A stretch of DNA of 64,000 nucleotides. Source: Nevskiales bacterium. GTDB lineage: Bacteria; Pseudomonadota; Gammaproteobacteria; Nevskiales; Nevskiaceae. Position numbers and translations under genes: made by a program. The notes under the pieces are model-generated. The model saw only the letters and a program-made list of their open reading frames with translations. It did not search any database and had not been told where the DNA came from. Numbering within the stretch: position 1 is the stretch's first letter; every line of letters begins with the position of its first letter. Shown here piece by piece: positions 29,033 through 37,205 of the stretch. The stretch spans positions 49,350 through 113,349 of the forward strand of contig JAQVDP010000003.1 in NCBI GenBank assembly GCA_028698335.1, in the 5' to 3' direction.

Positions 29033-30376
29033 ATGAACGACTCAGCTGTTGATCTGCCGGCAACCGAAGAACTCGAATCGCGCGTCGCGCTGGCGCTGGA
29101 GCATGCCGCCGCGACCGGCGCGACCCAGGCCGAGGCGAGCGTCGGCGCCAGCCGCGGGCTGACCGTGAGTGTCCGCAAGGGCGAGGTCGAGAGTCTCGAA
29201 TTCCAGCAGGACCGCGATCTCGGCATCACGGTCTACATCGGGCAGCAAAAGGGCAATTCCAGTACCGGCGACCTGAGTGACGCCGGGATTCGGACGGCGG
29301 TCGAGGCCGCCCTGGCGATCGCCAGAGCCACCGGTGCCGATCCGTGCAACGGTCTGGCCGATGCCGCCCTCATGGCGCACGAGTTCCCCGATCTGCAGCT
29401 CGACCATCCCTGGGATCTTGCCGCGGAGTCCGCGATCGATCTGGCGCGCGCCTGCGAGGCTGCGGCACTGGCGGTCGATTCGCGCATCACCGGCAGCGAG
29501 GGCGCGTCCGTCAATACGCACCGTGGGCGTTCAATCTATATGAACAGTCACGGCTTCGTCGGTCGGCGGTGTTCGACCCATCACAGCCTGAGCTGCGCGG
29601 TCATCGCCAGCGACGGCAAGGGCATGCAGCGGGATTACTGGTACAGCAGCGTCCGGCGTCCGCAGGATCTGATGGCGGTCGACGCCCTCGGCGCCAAGGC
29701 CGGACAGCGCGCGCTGCGTCGTCTCGGTGCGCAGCGCCTGTCGACGCGGAGCGCGCCGGTGCTGTTCCCGCCCGAGCTGGCACGCGGCTTGTGGGGGCAT
29801 CTGGTCGGCGCGATCTCGGGGCGCGCCCTGTACCGCAAGGCGAGCTTCCTGCTCGACAAGCTGGAACAGCCGGTATGCGCGGCGGGGGTGACCGTGGAGC
29901 AGCGGCCATTCATTCCCTGCGGCGCCGGCAGCGCGGCTTTCGACAGCGAAGGTGTCGCCACCCGTGAACGCACGCTGGTCGAGGACGGGGTATTGAAGGG
30001 CTGGCTGTTGGGCAGCTATTCGGCCCGTAAGCTGGGCCTGGCCAGTACCGGAAACGCCGGCGGCGTCTTCAACCTGCTGGTCTCGCCGGGCAGCGAGGAT
30101 TTCGATGCCCTGGTCAGGCGCATGGGAACGGGTCTGATCGTGACCGAGCTGCTCGGGCACGGCGTCAACCTGGTCACCGGCGACTACTCGCGCGGCGCAG
30201 CAGGCCTCTGGGTCGAGAACGGCCAGATCGCCTACGCGGTCGAGGAACTCACCATCGCGGCCAATCTTGCCGACATGTTCCGCAACATCATCGCAGTGGG
30301 CGCTGATGTCGATCCGTTTCCCAACGTCCGGACCGGTTCGGTCCTGATCGAAGGCATGACCATCGCCGGCAACTGA
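29033..30376 (+). CDS. pmbA: TldD/PmbA family metalloprotease subunit
   Basis: 447 residues of the PmbA (TldE) type: EASVGASRGLTVSVRKGEVESLEFQQDR at the N-terminus (quoted in parts) and the C-terminal GHGVNLVTGDYSRG and LWVENGQIAYAVEELTIA. PmbA lacks the HExxxH of TldD and works with it in a heterodimer that cleaves peptides such as microcin B17 leader and CcdA. tldD is not in the window. ATG 29033 is the family start; longer in-frame starts overlap murU. It is convergent with the ferritin-like gene. Confidence 0.93.
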   Translation: MNDSAVDLPATEELESRVALALEHAAATGATQAEASVGASRGLTVSVRKGEVESLEFQQDRDLGITVYIGQQKGNSSTGDLSDAGIRTAVEAALAIARATGADPCNGLADAALMAHEFPDLQLDHPWDLAAESAIDLARACEAAALAVDSRITGSEGASVNTHRGRSIYMNSHGFVGRRCSTHHSLSCAVIASDGKGMQRDYWYSSVRRPQDLMAVDALGAKAGQRALRRLGAQRLSTRSAPVLFPPELARGLWGHLVGAISGRALYRKASFLLDKLEQPVCAAGVTVEQRPFIPCGAGSAAFDSEGVATRERTLVEDGVLKGWLLGSYSARKLGLASTGNAGGVFNLLVSPGSEDFDALVRRMGTGLIVTELLGHGVNLVTGDYSRGAAGLWVENGQIAYAVEELTIAANLADMFRNIIAVGADVDPFPNVRTGSVLIEGMTIAGN

Positions 30377-30421
30377 GGGGCGCTCCGCCGGTGCCGTCCG
30401 GTGGGCTGGCGGGCGTCCCGA

Positions 30422-30709
30422 TCACTCGTGGGCGATCGGTCCGTCGGTGAAGAGGTAGTCCTTCAGTTCGTTGTCAAAGGTCGGATCGCGCCGCCGAATC
30501 CATTCGAGCACCATAGCGGCATGTTCCTTCTCCTCGTCGCGGTTGTGCGCGAGGATGGCTTTCAGTGCCGGGTCCTTGCAGGCATCGACGCGCTGGTTGT
30601 ACCAGTCGACCGCCTCGAGCTCCTCCATCAGGGACACGATTGCGCGATGCATGTCGCGGGTTTCGTCGCTCAGTTCGTTGATGGGTTCGTGGTAGCCTTC
30701 GTTCGACAC
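30422..30709 (-). CDS. Encapsulated-ferritin-like (EncFtn) ferroxidase, no shell gene nearby
   Basis: 95 residues that align closely with Rhodospirillum rubrum EncFtn: MEELEAVDWYNQRVDA, ILAHNRDEEKEHAAMVLEW and YLFTDGPI are nearly shared. The ferroxidase residues Glu30, Trp36, Tyr37, Glu60 and His63 match Glu32, Trp38, Tyr39, Glu62 and His65 of that protein. EncFtn oxidises Fe(II) as a ring of dimers but needs an encapsulin shell to store iron. Here the protein ends at GPIAHE, lacking the usual C-terminal encapsulation peptide, and no encapsulin gene adjoins it. GTG start follows AAGGAG by 8 nt. Confidence 0.9.
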   Translation of the reverse strand: MSNEGYHEPINELSDETRDMHRAIVSLMEELEAVDWYNQRVDACKDPALKAILAHNRDEEKEHAAMVLEWIRRRDPTFDNELKDYLFTDGPIAHE

Positions 30710-30864
30710 GGTAGACGCTCCTTGGCAATGGCTCGGGACAGCCTGCGCGCCGGCCCCCCGGTGCTGGGGAGCGGGAATGGTGCAGGCGGCTCGGACACAA
30801 GGCTACCGGGATTGCGCCGGTGGGGTGTTGAGCTGAGTCAATCGGGATCGGCGTCAGCCTGCGG

Positions 30865-32214
30865 CTACATCAGGACGATCGATCCCAGACCCAGCAGCGC
30901 GAAGAATCCGACCACGTCCGTGACCGTCGTCAGCACGACCGAGCCGGCGAGTGCCGGATCGACGCCGATGCGCTTGAGGATCAGCGGAATCAGGACGCCC
31001 GCGGCGGCGGCGATGATCTGATTGATGATCAGCGCCATCGCGATCACCAGCGCGAGCAGGCCGCTCTTGAACCACAGTCCGGCGATGGTCGCCACGACGA
31101 TGGCCCACAGCACGCCGTTGATCGCGGCGACCGCCAGTTCCTTGCGCAGCAGCGACCGGGTGTTGCCGCCGTCGATCTGGCCCATCGCCAGACTGCGGAT
31201 CATCAGTGTCAGAGTCTGGCTGCCGCCGATGCCGCCCATGCTGGCGACGACCGGCATCAGCACCGCCAGTGCGACCACGTGCGCGATGGTGGCTTCGAAG
31301 TGGCCGACCACCCACGCCGCGGCGAAAGCCGTCAGCAGATTGATTCCCAGCCACACCGCTCGGCGCCGCGCCGCGCCGCGGACCGGAGCGAACAGGTCCT
31401 CGTCCTCGTCGAGGCCGGCCATCGACATCATGTTGTGCTCGGCCTCGGCGCGGATGACGTCGACGACGTCGTCGATGGTGATGCGCCCGACCAGAATCCC
31501 CTTGCTGTTGAGCACCGGCGTCGCGACCAGATCGGCCCGTTCGAAGCGGCGGGCGACTTCGCGTTCGGATTCCTCCGCCGGAATCGCCGGTGTCTCACGC
31601 TCCATGACATTGGCGACCACATCGTCCGGCGAGCGGGTGAGGATCTTGTCCAACGGCAGGGCGCCGAGGTACGCGCCGTAGCGGTCGACCACGTACAGCG
31701 CGTCGGTGTGCGCCGGCAGTTCACCGCGCAAGCGCAGGTAGCGCTGCACGACGTCGAGCGTGACGTCGGGTCGCACCGTCACCGTGTCGGTGTTCATCAG
31801 GCCGCCGGCCGTGTCCGGCTCGTAGGCCAGGACCGATTCGAGGCGTGCCCGGTCGTCGGCGTCGAGCGCCTTGAGCACCTGCTGGGTGACGGTTTCCGGC
31901 AGATGCTCGAGGAAGTCGGCGAGGTCGTCGATCTCGAGTTCTTCGGCGGCCTTGATCAGCTCTGCCGTATCCATCTGCCGGATCAGTCCGGTGCGGACCT
32001 CGTCGGGAAGATGCAGCAGCACCTCGCCGTCGTCCTCCGGACTGACCATTTCCCAGACCAGATTGCGTTCCGACGGTGGCAGCGAGACCAGCAGGTTGGC
32101 GATTTCGGCGGGATTGAGCGCGTGCAGGGCACGCTTGACCGGCAGCATCCGGCCGCTCGCGAGCGTCTCGCGCAGGCGCTTCAGGGCGGCTTCTGACGGT
32201 TCACGTTCGCTCAT
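30865..32214 (-). CDS. mgtE: Magnesium transporter MgtE
   Basis: 449 residues: an N-terminal helical superhelix (HALNPAEIANLLVSLPP and following), two CBS domains (about 135-260), a connecting helix, and five membrane helices from about residue 285 with PVVASMGGIGGSQT and the conserved pore segment near VGFFALLGLGSIV. It is a Mg2+ channel gated by cytoplasmic Mg2+ through the N and CBS domains. It is the last gene of the rpoN-PTS chain, 79 bp after the EI gene, a neighbour known in other proteobacteria. Confidence 0.95.
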   Translation of the reverse strand: MSEREPSEAALKRLRETLASGRMLPVKRALHALNPAEIANLLVSLPPSERNLVWEMVSPEDDGEVLLHLPDEVRTGLIRQMDTAELIKAAEELEIDDLADFLEHLPETVTQQVLKALDADDRARLESVLAYEPDTAGGLMNTDTVTVRPDVTLDVVQRYLRLRGELPAHTDALYVVDRYGAYLGALPLDKILTRSPDDVVANVMERETPAIPAEESEREVARRFERADLVATPVLNSKGILVGRITIDDVVDVIRAEAEHNMMSMAGLDEDEDLFAPVRGAARRRAVWLGINLLTAFAAAWVVGHFEATIAHVVALAVLMPVVASMGGIGGSQTLTLMIRSLAMGQIDGGNTRSLLRKELAVAAINGVLWAIVVATIAGLWFKSGLLALVIAMALIINQIIAAAAGVLIPLILKRIGVDPALAGSVVLTTVTDVVGFFALLGLGSIVLM

Positions 32215-32293
32215 CGATGCCTCTCAGGGTCGCCCATGAGGATAGCATCGACGTGCGCGCGCACGTCGCCGAAATGCTGCGGGAACCGCACTG

Positions 32294-34027
32294 CTACAGG
32301 TGTTCGAGCTGCGCGATACGCTCGCGCATCTCCTGTGGATCGTCGCTGTCGAGCAGCGCGGTCGCGGCCTTGCGCAATGCGGCGATGTCGGAGTTGACAA
32401 CGATCTGCTTGACCTCCAGCACGCTGGCCGGATGCATCGAGAAATCGGTGAGGCCGAGGCCGAGCAGCAGGCGCGTGAAGCGCGGGTCGCCTGCCATCTC
32501 GCCGCACATCGCGACAGGAATGCCGGCCTTGCGTCCGGCTTCGATCGTCTGGTGGATGAGTCGCAGCACCGCCGGATGCAGGGGGTCGTAGAGGTAGTTG
32601 ACCTCGTCGTCCACTCGGTCGATCGCCAGGGTGTACTGGATCAGGTCGTTGGTGCCGATGGAGAAGAAACGGGCATGGCGGGCGAGGATGGGCGCGGCGA
32701 TGGCTGCGGCTGGGACCTCGATCATCGCGCCGATCGGGACATCGTCGGCCATCGCCTTGCCCTCCGCGCGCAGTTCGGCGCGGGCGGTTTCGATCAGGGT
32801 ACAGGCCTGCCTGAATTCCTGAAGGTTGGAGATCATCGGCAGCATCACCTGCATGCGGCCGTGCGCGGATGCGCGCAGCAGGGCGCGGACCTGGACGCGG
32901 AACAGGTCGGGCTCCTTGAGGCACAGGCGGATCGCGCGCAGCCCCAGTGCCGGGTTGGTGGGCAGCGGTCCATGCGTGCGGCCACTGTCGACCTGCTTGT
33001 CCGCGCCAAGATCCAGGGTGCGGATCGTGATCGGGCCGCGGACGGCGGAGACGATGCGGGAATACGCCTCGTACTGTTCTTCCTCGCTCGGCAGCTCCTT
33101 CCGGTTCATGTACAGGAACTCGGTGCGGTACAGGCCGACGCCTTCGGCGCCGTTCTCACGCGCAACCGCGGCATCCTCGGGGAGTTCGATGTTCGCCAGC
33201 AGGCGGATGTGGACGCCGTCGCGGGAGATCGTGTCGCGACCCTTGAGCTTGACCAGGTCCGCGCGATGCCGGGCATGGGCATCCTGCTTGCCGCGGTAGA
33301 AGGCCAGTGCCTGTTCGTCGGGAGACGCGAGAACATGGCCGGCTTCGCCCTCGACGATGACCTGCTCGTTCTCGCGCAACAGGCGCCGCGCATCCCGCAG
33401 GCCGACGATCGCCGGGATCGCCAGGCTGCGCGCGAGGATCGCGGTGTGCGACAGCGGGCCGCCGTATTCGGTGATGAACGCGGCGACATGTTGCTGCGAC
33501 AGCAGAATGATGTCCGCAGGCGTCAGATCGTCGGCAACGACCACGTACGGTTCCGCCTTGCCGCCCTGCGTCGGCAGATGGCGCTCCGATTTGAGCAGAA
33601 TGCGCAGGATCCGGCTGCAGACGTGCTCGACGTCGTCGCGGCGTGTCCGCAGATACGGGTCGTCCATCTGCTCGAACACGTCGATCAGGCCGTCTCGAGT
33701 CCGCCGCAGCGCGGATTCGGCGTTGATCCGGTCGTTGCGGATATGCGCCACGGTGGTGTCGGTGATCGACCGGTCATCCATCATCAGGATGTGCGTGTCG
33801 ATGAACGCGGCGATGTCGCCCGGTGTGCCCTCGGGAATCTGTGCCCGGACCTCGCGCAACTGTTCCTTGGCGCGGCGGTGGGCCCCGTAGAAGCGGACGA
33901 TCTCGCCCTCGATGTCACCGGCGGCGAGCTTGTATTCCGGGATCTCCAGTTCTCCCGCGTGCATCTTCTGCACGCGGGCAATGACGATGCCGCGTGAAAC
34001 GCCGATGCCTGAGAGCCAGAGACTCAT
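32294..34027 (-). CDS. ptsI: Phosphoenolpyruvate-protein phosphotransferase (PTS enzyme I)
   Basis: 577 residues with the HPr-binding N-domain, the phospho-His domain (GGPLSHTAILARS, His194) and the PEP-binding TIM barrel (GVGLYRTEFLYM, FFSIGTNDLIQYT, catalytic Cys in VAMCGEMAGD). There is no N-terminal GAF domain, so it is the plain EI type rather than EI-Ntr. It passes phosphate from PEP to the HPr encoded 19 bp upstream. No sugar permease gene is linked, so a regulatory role is likely. Confidence 0.95.
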   Translation of the reverse strand: MSLWLSGIGVSRGIVIARVQKMHAGELEIPEYKLAAGDIEGEIVRFYGAHRRAKEQLREVRAQIPEGTPGDIAAFIDTHILMMDDRSITDTTVAHIRNDRINAESALRRTRDGLIDVFEQMDDPYLRTRRDDVEHVCSRILRILLKSERHLPTQGGKAEPYVVVADDLTPADIILLSQQHVAAFITEYGGPLSHTAILARSLAIPAIVGLRDARRLLRENEQVIVEGEAGHVLASPDEQALAFYRGKQDAHARHRADLVKLKGRDTISRDGVHIRLLANIELPEDAAVARENGAEGVGLYRTEFLYMNRKELPSEEEQYEAYSRIVSAVRGPITIRTLDLGADKQVDSGRTHGPLPTNPALGLRAIRLCLKEPDLFRVQVRALLRASAHGRMQVMLPMISNLQEFRQACTLIETARAELRAEGKAMADDVPIGAMIEVPAAAIAAPILARHARFFSIGTNDLIQYTLAIDRVDDEVNYLYDPLHPAVLRLIHQTIEAGRKAGIPVAMCGEMAGDPRFTRLLLGLGLTDFSMHPASVLEVKQIVVNSDIAALRKAATALLDSDDPQEMRERIAQLEHL

Positions 34028-34046
34028 GGCAGCGCCCGGGCCAGGA

Positions 34047-34313
34047 TCATTCGTCTTCCCCGAAGCGGTCGGCGACCAGTGCTTCGAGCTCGCTGAGCGC
34101 CTGTTCGGCGTCGTGTCCCTCGGCCGTCAGCGTGATCCGGGTGCCTTTGGCGGCGGCCAGCATCATCACGCCCATGATCGACTTGCCGCTGACCTCGCGG
34201 TTGTCCTTGCGCACCTTGATGTCGGCTTCGAACTTGCTGGCGAGAGTCACCAGCTTGGCGGCCGCGCGGGCGTGCAGTCCAAGTTGATTGACGATGCTCA
34301 CGGTACGTTCCAA
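34047..34313 (-). CDS. ptsH: PTS phosphocarrier protein HPr
   Basis: 88 residues. The phosphorylated His is in NQLGLHARAA (His14 with the start used). The segment GKSIMGVMM keeps the regulatory Ser (Ser45, equal to Ser46 elsewhere) that HPr kinase modifies, consistent with hprK in the same chain. TTG 34313 is chosen because AGGAG lies 8 nt upstream and it gives the family N-terminus LERTVSIVNQ; an upstream ATG at 34346 lies inside the EIIA gene. The ribosome-binding site overlaps the EIIA stop, implying coupling. Confidence 0.92.
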   Translation of the reverse strand: MERTVSIVNQLGLHARAAAKLVTLASKFEADIKVRKDNREVSGKSIMGVMMLAAAKGTRITLTAEGHDAEQALSELEALVADRFGEDE

Positions 34314-34318
34314 CGTGT

Positions 34319-34723
34319 CTACTCCTGGTGGTTCTGTCGTGGACATACGATGATGCCGCGACTGCCGCCCTCAACAGCGCTGGCGGTCATCTCGTCCAGT
34401 TTCAGGTTCGGATAGTTGAAAATCCGAACCAGCATGGGCAGGTTGAGGCCGGCGATCACAGTGGTCTTCGGGCCGGTGCACAGCTTGTTGGCGATGTTGC
34501 TCGGGGTTGATCCGAAGGCATCGGTCAGGATCAGGACCCCATCGCCGCTGTCGAGGCGATCGATCATCTTGCGTCCCTGGCTGATGAGGACGTCATGCGC
34601 CGATACCCGCCGGACCTCGAGCACGTCCGCGCTCAGCGGCAGCTCTCCGAGAAGGTCGCGCAGGGTGTCGAGCAGGTGGTGTCCCAGCTTGCCGTGGGTC
34701 ACCAACAGCAATCCGACGCTCAA
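34319..34723 (-). CDS. PTS EIIA component, mannose family
   Basis: 134 residues of the EIIA-Man fold: VGLLLVTHGKLG with the phospho-acceptor His10, then DGVLILTDAFGSTPSN and a NLPMLVRI segment. Lone EIIA-Man proteins in proteobacterial rpoN-linked PTS clusters have no sugar permease partner and probably relay or sense phosphate. TTG 34723 has GGAGAAAG 8 nt upstream and overlaps the rapZ stop by 4 nt. The stop codon lies in the HPr ribosome-binding region. Confidence 0.9.
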   Translation of the reverse strand: MSVGLLLVTHGKLGHHLLDTLRDLLGELPLSADVLEVRRVSAHDVLISQGRKMIDRLDSGDGVLILTDAFGSTPSNIANKLCTGPKTTVIAGLNLPMLVRIFNYPNLKLDEMTASAVEGGSRGIIVCPRQNHQE

Positions 34724-35619
34724 ATGTCTTTCTCCATACCTTGTGGTGAGGGCGCGGGCGCGCTTTGCAGATCGCGATGCCGGACCGTCAGTTGATCGTA
34801 CTGGTTGCCGAATGCGCGCGCGAGCTGTTCGATGACGTAGACGCTGCGATGCTGGCCACCGGTGCAGCCCACGGCGATGGTCAGGTACGCGCGATCCTGT
34901 TTGCGGTATTCGGGCAGCCAGCGTTCCAGAAACGCGTGCAGGTCGTCGATCATGCGCCGGACGCTGGGTTCGTGGGACAGCCACTCGGCCACCGGTGCGT
35001 CGCGCCCGCTGAGCGCGCGCAGCGCAGGATTCCAGTGCGGGTTGGGCAGGCAGCGGATGTCGAAGACGAAGTCGGCATCCTCCGGAACGCCGTTGCGGAA
35101 TCCGAAGGACTCGAAATTCAGCAGCAGCTTGCCGGATCCGCCGCCGGGGACCTGTGAATGGATTTCCTCGCGAAGCGCATGCAGGTTCTTGTTCGAGGTG
35201 TCGATCGTCGCGTCGGCGAGGTTGGCGATTGGTGCCAGCAGTGCCTGTTCGCGATGGATCGCCTCGGATAGCGGCAGCTCGCCGTGCGCCAGGGGGTGGC
35301 GGCGGCGGGTTTCCGAGTAGCGTTGCAGCAGGACCGTTGCGTCGGCGCGCAGGAACAGCACATGGGTCTGAATGCCGCGGTCGCGCAGACGTTGCAGGTA
35401 GCGCGGAAAGCGTGCGATCTCACTCGGGCTCTCGCGCGCGTCGACGCCGATCGCAAGGCGTTCGTACCGGGGGTCTCCGGAGTGAAGTGCGCGACGGGAG
35501 ACCTGATTCAGAAGTTGCAGCGGCAGATTGTCGATGCAGAAGTAGCCGAGGTCCTCGTACTGTTTGAGCGCGACGGTCTTGCCGGCACCGGACAAGCCGC
35601 TGACGATCACCAGTTTCAT
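34720..35619 (-). CDS. rapZ: RNase adapter protein RapZ
   Basis: 299 residues: Walker A GLSGAGKT (8-15) in MKLVIVSGLSGAGK, then a C-terminal domain with IAVGCTGGQHRSVYV. In E. coli RapZ guides RNase E to the GlmZ small RNA and senses glucosamine-6-phosphate; in other bacteria it is known as the YvcJ nucleotide-binding protein. ATG 35619 fits the family N-terminus; an in-frame TTG overlapping the hprK stop (35712) would add a 31-residue tail without homology. It is usually found with ptsN and hprK, as here. Confidence 0.93.
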   Translation of the reverse strand: MKLVIVSGLSGAGKTVALKQYEDLGYFCIDNLPLQLLNQVSRRALHSGDPRYERLAIGVDARESPSEIARFPRYLQRLRDRGIQTHVLFLRADATVLLQRYSETRRRHPLAHGELPLSEAIHREQALLAPIANLADATIDTSNKNLHALREEIHSQVPGGGSGKLLLNFESFGFRNGVPEDADFVFDIRCLPNPHWNPALRALSGRDAPVAEWLSHEPSVRRMIDDLHAFLERWLPEYRKQDRAYLTIAVGCTGGQHRSVYVIEQLARAFGNQYDQLTVRHRDLQSAPAPSPQGMEKDI

Positions 35620-35708
35620 GGCGCGCTTGGGATCTTCCGGACGTTCGGCGTGTGCGTGCATTCGGCGGTAAGTGGCGGTTGTCGGATGCGGTGCTCCGCG
35701 CTTGGCGA

Positions 35709-36272
35709 TCAACGTAAGGGCTGCGGATCCTGCTTGCGGATCTCCTCCATCTGGCGCTGCGCCATGTCTTCGTCGGCGTGATATCCGTTGCGCCGCAATT
35801 CAAAGTCGTGGCATGCAGCTTCGACCAGTACCGCGAGATTGTGCCCCAGCCGAATCGGGATCGAAATCTCGGTGATCGGCACGCCCAGAATGCTGCGGGT
35901 TCCGCGGTGGCCGGACAGCCGTTCGAGCCCGGTCGCGGATGGGCCTTTGGGAGCGTCCAGCGCGATGGTCAGGTCGAGCGGCGTCGAATCGATGATGCTC
36001 TGACTGCCGTACAGCCGTTCCGCGTTGAGGATGCCGAGGCTGCGCGCCTCGATGAATCCGCGCAGCAGCGGCGGGCAGCGCCCGATGAGGCGCCCGTACT
36101 CCAGGCTGAATTCGGTCGCGTCGTCGGCGACCAGCCGATGGCCCCGGGCGAGCAGTTCGAGCGCCAGCTCGCTCTTGCCGACGCCGCTGGCGCCGGTCAA
36201 CAGCACGCCCACTTGCCGCACCTGCATCAGCACACCGTGCAGCGTCAGCGACAGCGGGGCGACAGGGGGCAT
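35709..36272 (-). CDS. hprK: HPr kinase/phosphorylase, catalytic domain only
   Basis: 187 residues that align with the C-terminal kinase half of HprK: LHGVLMQV, Walker A GASGVGKS (27-34), ARGHRLVADDATEF, PPLLRGFIEARSLGILN and IRLGHNLAVLVEAA. Full-length enzymes are about 310 residues with an N-terminal domain of about 130; this part is absent, and ptsN ends only 52 bp upstream. Short HPr kinases are known in Alphaproteobacteria. It would phosphorylate or dephosphorylate HPr on Ser. ATG 36272 follows AAGGA by 5 nt. Confidence 0.9.
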   Translation of the reverse strand: MPPVAPLSLTLHGVLMQVRQVGVLLTGASGVGKSELALELLARGHRLVADDATEFSLEYGRLIGRCPPLLRGFIEARSLGILNAERLYGSQSIIDSTPLDLTIALDAPKGPSATGLERLSGHRGTRSILGVPITEISIPIRLGHNLAVLVEAACHDFELRRNGYHADEDMAQRQMEEIRKQDPQPLR

Positions 36273-36324
36273 CGTTTCCTTCGGTTGGGCGCAGCTCTGG
36301 GAAGCCGCTCGCCGCGGCGTCCGT

Positions 36325-36786
36325 TCAGCCGCCGGGCGTATACGCGCTGAGCATCTGGAACAGGGCGCCTTCGTCGGCAGCGCCGCGTGCCTGCTCGCAG
36401 AAGGCGTTGTCCGAGAACATCTCCGCAATCGCGGCCAGATGCTTGAGGTGCGTTTCGGTGGCGCCGTGCGGCACCAGCAGGCCGAAGATCAGATCGACCG
36501 GTTGTCCGTCATGGGCGTCGTAGTCGAGCGGGTGGGTCAGGCGCATGAAAGCGCCGACGCTCTGGGTCACACCCGGCATGCGGCCGTGCGGAATCGCGAC
36601 GCCGTGGCCGAGACCGGTGCTGCCGAGTTTCTCGCGATTGGCCAGGCTGGTGAGGATATCGGCCGGCATCAGTCCCGGTACGCCACGGGCGAGCAACTGC
36701 GAGAGCTCCTCCAGAGCCTTCTTCTTGCTGGTAAACGTCCGACCCTGCGTGACGCGGTCGGGAGACAGGATTTCAGCGATTTTCAT
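36325..36786 (-). CDS. ptsN: Nitrogen-regulatory EIIA (EIIA-Ntr)
   Basis: 153 residues of the fructose/mannitol EIIA fold with the phospho-acceptor in HGVAIPHGR (His67) and an N-terminal MKIAEILSPDRV. EIIA-Ntr is an output protein of the nitrogen PTS and in related bacteria controls potassium uptake, envelope stress and polymer storage by direct binding. ATG 36786 has AAGGAAG 6 nt upstream, better than the longer start at 36819. It sits between hpf and hprK in the rpoN chain. Confidence 0.94.
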   Translation of the reverse strand: MKIAEILSPDRVTQGRTFTSKKKALEELSQLLARGVPGLMPADILTSLANREKLGSTGLGHGVAIPHGRMPGVTQSVGAFMRLTHPLDYDAHDGQPVDLIFGLLVPHGATETHLKHLAAIAEMFSDNAFCEQARGAADEGALFQMLSAYTPGG

Positions 36787-36808
36787 GATGGCTTCCTTCA
36801 CCGGAACT

Positions 36809-36834
36809 GGCCCGGCCATGTTAGTGGCCGGGCC
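36809..36834 (-). promoter_or_regulatory. Perfect 10-bp stem-loop between hpf and ptsN
   Basis: GGCCCGGCCA (36809-36818) and TGGCCGGGCC (36825-36834) form a perfect GC-rich stem with a 6-nt loop. No U-tract follows on either strand, so it is unlikely to be a full intrinsic terminator. It may act as an mRNA processing or stability element that sets ptsN levels relative to rpoN-hpf. Confidence 0.5.
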
Positions 36835-36853
36835 TTGAGATGCGGCATTCTAC

Positions 36854-37174
36854 TTAAGTCGCCATGCGCTTGTGCGCTTCCTTCTGGTGGTGGTCGCGGG
36901 TTTTTTCCTTGAGCTTGCGGGTCTGCTGATCGAGTTTGTCGGTCATCAGGTCAATGGCCGCATACAGGTCGCCGTCGACGGCTTCGGCGTGCAGGTTCGC
37001 GCCGCTGGCGTGGATCGTGGCTTCCGCCTTCTGGCGCTGCTTCTCGACACTCAGAACAACCTCGGCGCTGATCAGATGGTCGAAGTGGCGTTCCAATTTC
37101 TTGAGTTTGGTGACGACGTAGTCATGCAGGGGCGTCGTGACTTCGACATGGTGGCCGGAGATGTTCAGGTTCAT
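36854..37174 (-). CDS. hpf: Ribosome hibernation promoting factor (short HPF)
   Basis: 106 residues of the RaiA/HPF fold: MNLNISGHHVEVTTPLHDYV and the basic KKLERHFDHLISAEVVL. There is no C-terminal dimerisation domain, so it is the short form that works with RMF in Gammaproteobacteria to form inactive 100S ribosomes. It lies 31 bp downstream of rpoN, the standard place for this gene (once called ORF95 or yhbH). Confidence 0.94.
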   Translation of the reverse strand: MNLNISGHHVEVTTPLHDYVVTKLKKLERHFDHLISAEVVLSVEKQRQKAEATIHASGANLHAEAVDGDLYAAIDLMTDKLDQQTRKLKEKTRDHHQKEAHKRMAT

Positions 37175-37205
37175 CGTTCAACTCCTTCGTTGGTATATGC
37201 CGGTT

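Noticed and set aside
36273-36428. Possible N-terminal extension of hprK from an upstream in-frame start
   Set aside because: The extra 52 residues overlap the end of ptsN, are low-complexity, and do not resemble the HprK N-terminal domain; ATG 36272 has a good ribosome-binding site.
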